NCBI GenBank assembly: GCA_000436755.1
Contig: FR887280.1
Location: forward strand, 5,729-14,436
Length of the DNA: 8,708 nt
DNA from: Clostridium sp. CAG:253
GTDB lineage: Bacteria; Bacillota; Clostridia; Lachnospirales; Lachnospiraceae
Reading direction: 5' to 3'
Under the pieces are notes generated by a model that worked only from the letters and a program-made list of their open reading frames with translations, did not search any database and had not been told where the DNA came from. Position numbers and translations under genes: made by a program. Positions 1 through 6,946 of this stretch are shown here, one piece after another; within the stretch, counting starts at the first letter, position 1, and the number at the start of each line of letters is the position of its first letter.

Positions 1-276
1 TATATCGGCTATAAGAGTTTTGATGCTGTCTTTTTCCTGTTTAATATTTTGCGTTGAGAGAGCAGAGCCGGAAAGGTATTGTGCAAATTTTGTCTCAAGT
101 GCAGAGAGACGGCTTTCATCAAAACTATTTTCGATAAATTTACCGTTTAGTGCGGTATCTATCATGTTTTCAAGGGAAGAAAGAAGATTGTCGGTTTTAT
201 GTCTGTTTATAAACATTGCAGTTATGCAAAATAAAATAATTATAAATTGAGCCAATATAATAAAATCTTTAATCAT
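1..276 (-). CDS. Sensor histidine kinase, N-terminal part (runs off the left edge)
   Basis: The first 92 residues of a minus-strand protein are visible, starting at ATG 276-274 and still open at base 1. An AAAGGA-type ribosome binding site lies just upstream (about 282-287). Residues 4-22 form one hydrophobic membrane helix, followed directly by a charged cytoplasmic stretch with no clear extracellular domain. The last visible residues (KTLIADI) are the usual lead-in to the phosphoacceptor helix, where S-H-Q-x-K-T-P normally follows in Firmicute kinases. The histidine itself and the ATPase domain lie outside the window. The gene follows the response regulator at 380-1062 with a gap of about 100 bases, so the two are probably one transcription unit. 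A short sensor with little outside the membrane often reads signals in the membrane or through a partner protein; that is inference. The stimulus is unknown. Confidence 0.78.
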   Translation of the reverse strand, partial: MIKDFIILAQFIIILFCITAMFINRHKTDNLLSSLENMIDTALNGKFIENSFDESRLSALETKFAQYLSGSALSTQNIKQEKDSIKTLIADI

Positions 277-379
277 AGGATTCCTTTCGTTGTATTAGTG
301 TATTTTATCAATGATACATTGAACTATGGTCAGATGTTTTTTATGTTATAAATGTTTTGTAATTAGAATAATCCGTGTT

Positions 380-1062
380 TTATTTTTTGTCCCATTTATA
401 TCCAATTCCGTAAATGGTATGTATGTAATCAGAAGCACCGAGTTTGTCACGTAATCTTTTGATTACCACGGAAAGAGCATTGTTGTCTACATAATCGCCG
501 CAATCAGTCCATATGCGGTCGGTAAGAATATCACGGGTCATGACATGTCCACGGTTTTCGACAAGCAGACATAGGAGTTTTTGTTCTGTTTTGCTTAATT
601 CAACGGGTGTACCGGAAACGAAAAAATTAAGATGTACAAAGTCGAATGAAAAGTTATCTATTGTTATAACTGAACTATCAGTTTTGGAATCATGGCAGGG
701 GTGTTTTCTTAGCTGGGTATTTATACCCTGGCACGAAGAATGGCAAGGGAAAAAGGTTTTGTAATGTAGTCATCAGCACCAAGTTCGAGACCGTTTACAA
801 TATCTATGTCAGTATCATTGGCTGTGAGTAGAATGACAGGAATGTCCGGAAAATCAGTTTTTAATTCGGTGAGAAAATCAAGACCATTTCCATCGGGCAG
901 GGAGATGTCAAGCAGTATAAGCGAAGCCATAAAGCAGACAAGCTGTTGTCTTGCAAGTTTCAGGCTTGTACACGAAAAAATCTGTCTGTCATCTGATTTA
1001 AGAGCCTGACAAAGTCCTTTGTTAAGGCTTATGTCATCTTCTATTATGAGAATTTGTTCCAT
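380..1062 (-). pseudogene. OmpR/PhoB-family response regulator, split by a frameshift between its two domains
   Basis: Starts at ATG 1062-1060 with a GAGGA ribosome binding site at 1071-1075, 8 bases upstream. Residues 1-113 are a complete receiver domain: acidic pair E8/D9/D10, phosphoacceptor D52 in LLDISLPDG, T80, and K102 in the TKPF motif. Translation then stops at TAA (723-721). Beginning at base 721 in another frame, 113 further codons run without a stop to TAA 382-380. They encode a typical winged-helix DNA-binding domain with the linker NTQLRK, the start ELSKTEQKLL, the recognition-helix region VDNNALSVVIKRLR and the wing IYGIGYKW. Removing two bases (one TA of the GTATAAAT junction) restores a continuous 226-residue protein of normal family length. 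As read, only a receiver-only fragment would be made. True gene decay, a strain-specific or reversible indel, and a sequencing error cannot be told apart from this sequence alone. Confidence 0.88.
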
Positions 1063-1100
1063 TTGGATAGTCCTCGTTTCTATAGTTATTTTTCCTGATA

Positions 1101-1129
1101 ATTGTATGACGAGTAGAGAATAAAAGCAA
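1101..1129 (-). promoter_or_regulatory. Probable sigma-A promoter of the two-component system
   Basis: On the minus strand a -35 box TTGCTT (1129-1124) and a -10 box TACAAT (1106-1101) are separated by exactly 17 bases. They lie about 40 bases upstream of the response-regulator start codon. Position, spacing and match to consensus support the call; there is no experimental evidence. Confidence 0.6.
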
Positions 1130-1281
1130 ATAAAAATTTGTGAGTTGCATTTTTTAGCAGGTTGTGTGACATTGATGTATGTGGGTGTTATGCTTGCTTA
1201 TGGATGGCAACAGTAGTATTATTATATTACTTTACAATGAGCAGGATATACTGTAAATAAGATGGAATTATTGTTAACGGT

Positions 1282-1309
1282 TTGACAGGTATGAGCGGTG
1301 GCAGATAAA
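1282..1309 (+). promoter_or_regulatory. Possible promoter of the small gene at 1338
   Basis: A perfect -35 box TTGACA (1282-1287) is followed after 16 bases by GATAAA (1304-1309), a four-of-six match to the -10 consensus. Transcription would start near 1317, leaving a leader of about 20 bases. Upstream, an imperfectly matched second pair (TTTACA 1231-1236, TAAATA 1254-1259, 17-base spacer) overlaps an inverted repeat TTTACA/TGTAAA (1231-1236 and 1252-1257) and could be an alternative promoter with an operator. Confidence 0.45.
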
Positions 1310-1337
1310 AGTAATTGTGAATAGGAGTGGTTTGAAA

Positions 1338-1595
1338 ATGTTTGGATTTCTGAAGAATGGTAAGATATATAAAGAACTTGATGAGATAATAGCACAGATA
1401 GATTCTAATGTTGCAAATAATTATAAAGATGCAGCACAGGAAGCGGTGGGATGTTTGGAAGAAAAAATAAATGAATTTTGGGAAAATGGGCAGCTTAGTG
1501 AAAAGAAGAAGTTGGAATATAGTGCAAGGCTGACGAGGTATAAGAGAGAACTTGAGGGATTTACACATAAGGATCAGAAGCCGTATTGGAGTTAG
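1338..1595 (+). CDS. Small hydrophilic protein of unknown function (85 aa)
   Basis: The ATG at 1338 is chosen because AGGAG (1323-1327) sits ten bases upstream. An in-frame GTG at 1317 would place this ribosome binding site inside the gene. The product starts MFGFLKNGK, has no signal peptide or membrane helix, and is rich in Glu, Lys, Gln and Ala. Its middle (about residues 10-75) looks like two or three amphipathic helices, and it ends in an aromatic tail, DQKPYWS. One cysteine (residue 36) is present. I do not recognise a named family. The start, spacing and ordinary amino-acid composition make it more credible than the overlapping minus-strand frame at 1227-1568, whose product is rich in Phe, Ile and Tyr. 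It stands alone between the divergent two-component system and a gene remnant, so context gives no clue to its role. Confidence 0.7.
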   Translation: MFGFLKNGKIYKELDEIIAQIDSNVANNYKDAAQEAVGCLEEKINEFWENGQLSEKKKLEYSARLTRYKRELEGFTHKDQKPYWS

Positions 1596-1709
1596 TGCGT
1601 GTTTAAAATTTTTAAATGTGGTAGGATGTATGGAGAGGGGAAAACTTGATAGGTGGAAGATTTTTGTGGAAAAACTGAATAAAAGGTAATGGCAAAACGG
1701 AAGCAGAGT

Positions 1710-1864
1710 ATGGCAAAAACAGTAAGTATAGGAAATATTATAACAAGAAAGTGATTATACTTCTTGATGAGTATGATACGCCAATGCAGGAAGCTTATGT
1801 GTATGGCTTTTGGAAAAAATGGCTTAAAAAAATAAATTTTATCAATACTATCTTTAGAACATAA
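1710..1864 (+). pseudogene. Remnant of an AAA-ATPase-like / PD-(D/E)XK (DUF1703-type) gene
   Basis: From 1745 to the stop at 1862-1864 one frame reads KKVIILLDEYDTPMQEAYVYGFW and a degraded tail. From family memory, hydrophobic-LLDEYDTP-QEAY is the Walker B region characteristic of AAA-ATPase-like proteins (often joined to a PD-(D/E)XK nuclease-like C-terminus) that occur in many copies in gut Clostridia and Bacteroidetes. Just upstream, in a different frame, an ATG at 1710 begins MAKTVSIGN, which resembles the usual N-terminus of the same family. Normal members have well over a hundred residues between these two parts, including the Walker A loop, and several hundred after them. This copy therefore appears to have lost most of its sequence by internal and 3' deletion with a frame change. 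No functional product is expected. The Walker B identification is firm; the N-terminal match is less so. Confidence 0.62.
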
Positions 1865-1890
1865 GTTTGATAAAATGAAGAAAATAAACT

Positions 1891-1904
1891 TGAAATCAAT
1901 TTCA
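1891..1904. repeat. Perfect short dyad upstream of the glt promoter
   Basis: TGAAAT and ATTTCA form an inverted repeat with a two-base centre (6+2+6). It lies about 40 bases upstream of the -35 box at 1946, a position typical of an activator-binding site. In DNA this AT-rich a dyad of this length can arise by chance, so a regulatory role is only a suggestion. Confidence 0.3.
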
Positions 1905-1945
1905 CTTAATTTTATTAGTAAAAAATATAAATTGACTAAATAATA

Positions 1946-1974
1946 TTGCTTTTTTTATCAAAAAAATATATAAT
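1946..1974 (+). promoter_or_regulatory. Probable promoter of the gltBD operon
   Basis: The -35 box TTGCTT (1946-1951) and a perfect -10 box TATAAT (1969-1974) are separated by 17 bases. Transcription should start near 1981. This would give gltB an untranslated leader of roughly 285 bases. A second -35-like TTGACT at 1932-1937 has no good -10 partner. No comparably good promoter was seen between 1981 and the gltB start. Confidence 0.65.
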
Positions 1975-1988
1975 CAAACCAGTTTGAT
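1973..1988. promoter_or_regulatory. Operator-like perfect inverted repeat across the -10 box and start site
   Basis: ATCAAAC (1973-1979) and GTTTGAT (1982-1988) are exact reverse complements with a two-base centre. The repeat overlaps the last two bases of the -10 box and the predicted start site, the classic position for a repressor. Related half-sites occur nearby: AGTTTGATAAA at 1864 and TTATCAAAA at 1956. The protein that would bind is not identified. Seven exact pairs on each side are unlikely by chance at this spot, but binding is inferred. Confidence 0.5.
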
Positions 1989-2266
1989 GAACAAAGGGGT
2001 TCAGCAAATGATGAGAAAACATTTATCGGCAGACAGATGTATATACAGTATCTGTTTTCTGAGAAAGTTTCTTCTATATATAATATGTGTGTATAGTATG
2101 TTTGTTTTTAATATATATGCATGTGTATTATATAGGAGTTTCTATGTAAAGAAGTGTTTTCTGTTATTTGCTGAGCCTCTTTTTGTTTGCTATATGTAAA
2201 TCAAATATATCCAAAGAGTATTTAAAGAAAAACACAAAGTTGTAGAATATTGATATGGAGGTAGAA
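1981..2266 (+). promoter_or_regulatory. Long 5' leader of gltBD
   Basis: About 285 transcribed bases precede the gltB start, far more than a ribosome binding site needs. Visible structures are a hairpin with a six-base loop at 1988-2003, a possible stem ACAGAT/ATCTGT (2033-2038 with 2050-2055), a nine-pair stem at 2074-2096 with G-U pairs followed by a U-rich run (2101-2109), and a seven-pair stem TATATAG/CTATGTA around 2130-2149. The leader also contains an open frame from ATG 2008 to a stop at 2199 behind an AAGGGG sequence. It would encode 63 mostly hydrophobic residues with no run of Gln or Glu codons. I do not recognise a known riboswitch. Control by RNA structure is plausible but unproven. 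Confidence 0.4.
1988..2003 (+). promoter_or_regulatory. Leader hairpin with A1/G4 hexaloop, ANTAR-target-like
   Basis: TGAAC (1988-1992) pairs with GTTCA (1999-2003) around the six-base loop AAAGGG. ANTAR-domain antiterminators bind pairs of small hairpins whose six-base loops have A at position 1 and G at position 4. This loop fits that rule, and nitrogen-assimilation genes are known targets of such proteins. A second fitting hairpin is not evident: the nearest six-base loop (AAAACA, about 2010-2027) lacks the G. Only half of the motif is therefore seen. Confidence 0.3.
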
Positions 2267-5200
2267 ATGATGACAAATACTGAAACTTGTAACAGCAGGG
2301 TTTTAGCAAAAGCCTCAAAAGTTATTGACCATGAAAAGAGAGGGCTTTACGATCCTCGTTACGAACATGATAACTGTGGTATTGGTTCTATTGTGAATAT
2401 TAAGGGAAATAAAACACATGATACTGTTTCAGGAGCTCTTGATATTGTTGAAAAATTAGAGCATCGTGCCGGTAAAGATGCAGAAGGCAAGACCGGTGAT
2501 GGTGTTGGTATTCTTTTACAGATATCACACAAATTTTTCAAAAAAGCAGTTAAACCACTCGGTTTTGAAATTGGAGAAGAAAGAGATTATGGTATTGGAA
2601 TGTTTTTCTTCCCGCAGGATGAGCTTAAAAGAAACCGTGCTAAGAAAATGTTTGAAGTCATTATTGAAAAAGAAGGACTTGAGCTTCTTGGATGGAGAAA
2701 AGTTCCGACTGAACCTGACATATTAGGACATAAAGCACTTGAGTGTATGCCATGTATTATGCAGGCATTTGTTAAAAGACCTGAGGATGTTGAAAAAGGA
2801 CTTGATTTTGACCGCAAACTGTATGTTGCACGCCGTGTGTTTGAGCAGAGTAATGATGATACATACGTTGTCTCATTTTCAAGCCGTACAATAGTTTATA
2901 AGGGTATGTTCCTTGTTGGACAGCTTCGTCTTTTCTTCAAAGACCTTCAGGATCCTGATTATGTATCTGCTATCGCAACAGTGCATTCAAGATTTAGTAC
3001 AAACACAAATCCAAGCTGGATGAGAGCACATCCAAACAGATTTATCGTTCATAACGGTGAGATTAACACTATTGTAGGTAATGCAGATAAGATGCTTGCA
3101 CGTGAGGAGACAATGGAGACATCACTTCTTGCAAATGATTTCCACAAAGTCCTTCCGGTTGTAAATCCAAATGGTTCGGATTCGGCAAGGCTTGATAATA
3201 CACTTGAATTTCTTGTAATGAGTGGTATGGAACTTCCACTTGCTGTTATGATTACTATTCCTGAACCTTGGGAACACGATATGAGCGTAAGCCAGAAAAA
3301 GAGAGACTTCTATCAGTATTATGCAACGATGATGGAGCCTTGGGATGGTCCGGCTTCAATCCTTTTTTCTGATGGTGATATTATGGGAGCTGTTCTTGAC
3401 AGAAACGGTCTTCGCCCTTCACGTTATTACATTACAACTGATGACCAGCTTATCCTTTCATCAGAAGTAGGCGTTTTTGATATTCCACCTGAAAAGATTG
3501 TCAAGAAAGACAGATTGAGACCGGGACGTATGCTTCTTGTTGATACGGTTAAGGGTGAGCTTATTGATGACGAGGTTCTCAAAGAAAAATATGCATCACG
3601 TCAGCCTTATGGTGAGTGGCTTAACAGCAACCTCGTTACATTGAAAGAACTTCGTATTCCTAATAAAAAAGTTGAGGAATTTACAGACGAAGAAAGAGCA
3701 AGACTTCAGAAGGCATTTGGATATACTTATGAGGATTACAAAGAGTCAATTCTTCCGATGGCACAGAAAGGTGCAGAGCCTATTGCTTCAATGGGTACTG
3801 ACACACCGCTTCCAATGCTTTCAGATAAGCCGCAGCCTTTGTTCAACTACTTTAAACAGCTTTTTGCACAGGTTACAAATCCGCCTATTGATGCAATAAG
3901 AGAGGAAATCGTAACATCAACAAGCGTTTATATTGGTGAGGACGGAAACCTTCTTGAAGAAAAAGCAGACAATTGTAAGGTGCTTAAAATCCGTAATCCT
4001 ATTCTTACGGATACAGACCTTATGAAGATTAAATATATGGATAAAGAGGGATTTAAGTGTGTGGATATTCCTATTACTTATTATAAGAATACATCACTTA
4101 AAAAAGCACTTGATCGTATGTGTCTTGAAGCTGACAGAGCTTACAAGGAGGGTGCAAATATTCTTATCCTTACTGACAGGGGAGTTGATGAGAACCATGT
4201 AGCTATTCCGTCACTTCTTGCAGTTGCTTCAATGCAGCAGCATCTTGTAACTACAAAGAAGAGAACAAGTGTGGCAATGATTCTTGAATCGGCAGAACCA
4301 AGAGAAGTACATCACTTTGCGACAATCTTAGGATATGGAGCATGTGCGATAAATCCTTATCTTGCACATAGCACAATAAAAGAACTTATTGACCAGAATC
4401 TTCTTGATAAAGACTATTATGCAGCAGTTGATGATTATGATTCAGCAGTTCTTCACGGAATTGTAAAAATTACTTCTAAAATGGGTATTTCTACAATCCA
4501 GTCATATCAGGGTTCAAAGATTTTTGAGGCGATTGGTATATCAGAGGATGTCATTGAGAAATACTTTACTGATACAGTATGCTGTGCAGGAGATATTACA
4601 CTTGAGGATATTGAAAAACAGGTTGATGCACTTCATTCAGCAGCATTTGACCCACTTGGACTTGAGACGGATATGAACCTTGAAAGCCGTGGCCAGCATA
4701 AAGAAAGAGGACACAAAGAGGAGCATTTATATAATCCTGAGACAATTCATCTTTTACAGCAGGCTACATGGACAGGAAGTTATGAACTGTTTAAACAGTA
4801 TTCAAAATGCATAGATGAAAAAGAGCATAATGTAACACTTAGAAGCATGCTTGATTTCAATTATCCTAAAAAGGGAATTTCAATTGATGAGGTTGAGAGC
4901 GTTGACGAGATAGTTAAGAGATTTAAGACAGGAGCTATGTCATATGGTTCAATTTCTCAGGAGGCACATGAGACACTTGCCATTGCGATGAATCACCTTC
5001 ATGGTAAATCAAACAGTGGTGAGGGTGGTGAGAGTCTTGACAGACTTCTTACAGCAGGACAGCCAGAGGACAGATGTTCAGCAATCAAACAGGTTGCATC
5101 AGGACGTTTTGGTGTTACATCACGTTATCTTGTCAGTGCAAAAGAAATTCAGATTAAAATGGCACAGGGAGCTAAGCCGGGTGAGGGTGGACATCTTCCG

Positions 5201-6859
5201 GGCGGAAAGGTTTATCCTTGGGTAGCCAAAACAAGACATTCAACACCGGGTGTAAGTCTTATCTCACCTCCACCACATCACGACATCTATTCTATCGAAG
5301 ATTTGGCGCAGCTTATCTACGACCTTAAGAATAGTAATAAAGATGCAAGAATATCAGTTAAGCTTGTTTCAGAAGCAGGTGTAGGAACGGTAGCGGCAGG
5401 TGTTGCAAAAGCCGGAGCAGCAGTTATTCTTATTTCAGGATATGACGGAGGTACAGGAGCAGCACCAAGAAGTTCAATTTACAATGCAGGTCTTCCTTGG
5501 GAACTCGGTCTTGCTGAGACACACCAGACACTTATAATGAACGGACTTCGTTCGCGTGTCCGCATTGAGACAGACGGTAAACTTATGACAGGCCGTGATG
5601 TACTTGTGGCTGCACTTCTCGGAGCAGAGGAATATGGTTTTGCAACAGCACCGCTTGTAACAATGGGTTGTGTAATGATGCGTGTATGTAATCTTGATAC
5701 ATGTCCTGTAGGTGTAGCAACACAGAATCCTGAACTCAGAAAGAGATTTAAAGGAAAACCTGAATATGTTGAGAACTTTATGAAGTTTATTGCGCAGGAA
5801 CTTCGTGAGTACATGGCTTTGCTTGGAATTAAGAAAGTTGATGACCTTATCGGACGTACAGACCTTCTCAAAGTAAAGGATGACCCTAAGGTTAAGGAAC
5901 ATCATATCAACTTTAATGAGATAATTGATTCATCATTTGCCGGTGAGAGAAAAGAAAATAAATTCAATCCAAAGAATGTATTTAACTTTGAACTTGAAAA
6001 GACAATAGATGAGAAAGTTTTACTTCCTAAACTTAAAAAGTCACTTCAGACAGGTGAGCCTGCTAAAGTTACTGTAGATGTTACAAACATAAATCGTACA
6101 TTTGGTACAATACTTGGTTCTGAGATTACAAAGAAATTCAGTGATACACTTGAGGAAGATACGATTACAGTTGAGTGTCACGGAAGCGGCGGACAGAGCT
6201 TTGGAGCATTTATTCCAAAGGGACTTAAACTTGAACTTGTCGGTGATTCAAACGATTACCTCGGAAAAGGTCTTTCAGGCGGAAAGATTGTTGTATATCC
6301 GCAGACCGGTACTAAATTCAAGGCAGAGGATAATATAATTATCGGTAACGTTGCACTGTACGGTGCTACAAGCGGTAAGGCATTCATAAACGGTATTGCA
6401 GGTGAGCGTTTCTGTGTTCGTAACTCAGGTGCTACAGCAGTTGTTGAAGGTGTCGGAGACCACGGATGTGAATATATGACAGGTGGACGTGTAGTAATAC
6501 TTGGACCAACAGGAAAGAACTTTGCAGCAGGTATGAGTGGCGGTGTTGCGTATGTACTTGATGAAAACAGTGATTTATACCTTAAGCTTAACAAAGAACT
6601 TGTATCGTCACAGCCTGTTACTGACAAATATGATGTACTTGAGTTAAAGAAAATCATAGAGGAGCATGTTGAAGCTACAAATTCAGAAAAAGGAAAGAAT
6701 ATCCTTGAAAACTTTAGCGATTATCTTCCTAAATTTAAGAAAATTATTTCTTATGATTACAGCAAGATGCTTCAGCTCATTGCTCAGATGGAAGAGAGAG
6801 GTTTAAGCTACGAGCAGGCGCAGATAGAGGCATTTTATGCACACAAAAATCAGGCATAA
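2267..6859 (+). CDS. gltB: Glutamate synthase, large (alpha) subunit
   Basis: Converts glutamine plus 2-oxoglutarate to two glutamates in the cytoplasm, with electrons from the small subunit GltD. At 1530 residues it has the full family length. Domains in order: a class II glutaminase from the nucleophile Cys37 (in HDNCGIGSI, preceded by a propeptide normally removed) to about residue 430, including HNGEINT and DRNGLRPSRYY; a central domain, about 475-790; the FMN-binding synthase barrel, about 860-1200, with PGEGGHLPGGKV and GYDGGTGAAPRSS; the 3Fe-4S ligands Cys1135, Cys1141 and Cys1146 spaced C-x5-C-x4-C; and a GXGXG beta-helix, about 1270-1455. The start is ATG 2267 (or the adjacent ATG 2270), because GGAGG at 2257-2261 is the ribosome binding site; an in-frame ATG at 2255 overlaps it. 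No frameshift or missing catalytic residue was seen. gltD follows 87 bases downstream on the same strand. Confidence 0.97.
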   Translation: MMTNTETCNSRVLAKASKVIDHEKRGLYDPRYEHDNCGIGSIVNIKGNKTHDTVSGALDIVEKLEHRAGKDAEGKTGDGVGILLQISHKFFKKAVKPLGFEIGEERDYGIGMFFFPQDELKRNRAKKMFEVIIEKEGLELLGWRKVPTEPDILGHKALECMPCIMQAFVKRPEDVEKGLDFDRKLYVARRVFEQSNDDTYVVSFSSRTIVYKGMFLVGQLRLFFKDLQDPDYVSAIATVHSRFSTNTNPSWMRAHPNRFIVHNGEINTIVGNADKMLAREETMETSLLANDFHKVLPVVNPNGSDSARLDNTLEFLVMSGMELPLAVMITIPEPWEHDMSVSQKKRDFYQYYATMMEPWDGPASILFSDGDIMGAVLDRNGLRPSRYYITTDDQLILSSEVGVFDIPPEKIVKKDRLRPGRMLLVDTVKGELIDDEVLKEKYASRQPYGEWLNSNLVTLKELRIPNKKVEEFTDEERARLQKAFGYTYEDYKESILPMAQKGAEPIASMGTDTPLPMLSDKPQPLFNYFKQLFAQVTNPPIDAIREEIVTSTSVYIGEDGNLLEEKADNCKVLKIRNPILTDTDLMKIKYMDKEGFKCVDIPITYYKNTSLKKALDRMCLEADRAYKEGANILILTDRGVDENHVAIPSLLAVASMQQHLVTTKKRTSVAMILESAEPREVHHFATILGYGACAINPYLAHSTIKELIDQNLLDKDYYAAVDDYDSAVLHGIVKITSKMGISTIQSYQGSKIFEAIGISEDVIEKYFTDTVCCAGDITLEDIEKQVDALHSAAFDPLGLETDMNLESRGQHKERGHKEEHLYNPETIHLLQQATWTGSYELFKQYSKCIDEKEHNVTLRSMLDFNYPKKGISIDEVESVDEIVKRFKTGAMSYGSISQEAHETLAIAMNHLHGKSNSGEGGESLDRLLTAGQPEDRCSAIKQVASGRFGVTSRYLVSAKEIQIKMAQGAKPGEGGHLPGGKVYPWVAKTRHSTPGVSLISPPPHHDIYSIEDLAQLIYDLKNSNKDARISVKLVSEAGVGTVAAGVAKAGAAVILISGYDGGTGAAPRSSIYNAGLPWELGLAETHQTLIMNGLRSRVRIETDGKLMTGRDVLVAALLGAEEYGFATAPLVTMGCVMMRVCNLDTCPVGVATQNPELRKRFKGKPEYVENFMKFIAQELREYMALLGIKKVDDLIGRTDLLKVKDDPKVKEHHINFNEIIDSSFAGERKENKFNPKNVFNFELEKTIDEKVLLPKLKKSLQTGEPAKVTVDVTNINRTFGTILGSEITKKFSDTLEEDTITVECHGSGGQSFGAFIPKGLKLELVGDSNDYLGKGLSGGKIVVYPQTGTKFKAEDNIIIGNVALYGATSGKAFINGIAGERFCVRNSGATAVVEGVGDHGCEYMTGGRVVILGPTGKNFAAGMSGGVAYVLDENSDLYLKLNKELVSSQPVTDKYDVLELKKIIEEHVEATNSEKGKNILENFSDYLPKFKKIISYDYSKMLQLIAQMEERGLSYEQAQIEAFYAHKNQA

Positions 6860-6946
6860 TCGATAAGAGATACTGTGTATACGCAGACCTGGCATCCAGT
6901 CAGGCTGTGCGGTAATGTTTGAGCAGACAGGATAAGGAGGATAATT

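Noticed and set aside
20..250. Plus-strand open frame of 76 codons
   Set aside because: It is antisense to the histidine-kinase start, which has a membrane helix, a ribosome binding site and a typical kinase lead-in.
715..728. Programmed ribosomal frameshift in the response regulator
   Set aside because: The junction has no slippery heptamer or internal Shine-Dalgarno, and this regulator family has no known programmed shift. A TA duplication is simpler.
513..764. Plus-strand open frame across the response regulator
   Set aside because: It is antisense to the clearly recognisable winged-helix domain and receiver end on the minus strand; no start signal supports it.
1227..1568. Minus-strand open frame of 113 codons opposite the small gene
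   Set aside because: Its composition (Phe, Ile, Tyr, Leu) is what the antisense of an AT-rich gene gives, it has no convincing ribosome binding site, and the plus-strand frame has both a good site and a normal protein composition.
1630..1689. 19-codon ORF beginning MERGKLDRWK
   Set aside because: Too short, with no recognisable family, lying in the decayed region upstream of the remnant; chance is the best explanation.
5474..5905. Two long overlapping minus-strand open frames inside gltB
   Set aside because: They overlap each other in different frames and lie opposite the most conserved part of gltB (FMN barrel and Fe-S motif). They look like by-products of its codon usage.
6888..6904. Small CCTG/CAGG hairpin between gltB and gltD as a terminator
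   Set aside because: Only four pairs in the best form and no U-run follows; gltD has its own strong ribosome binding site and is expected to be read from the same transcript.
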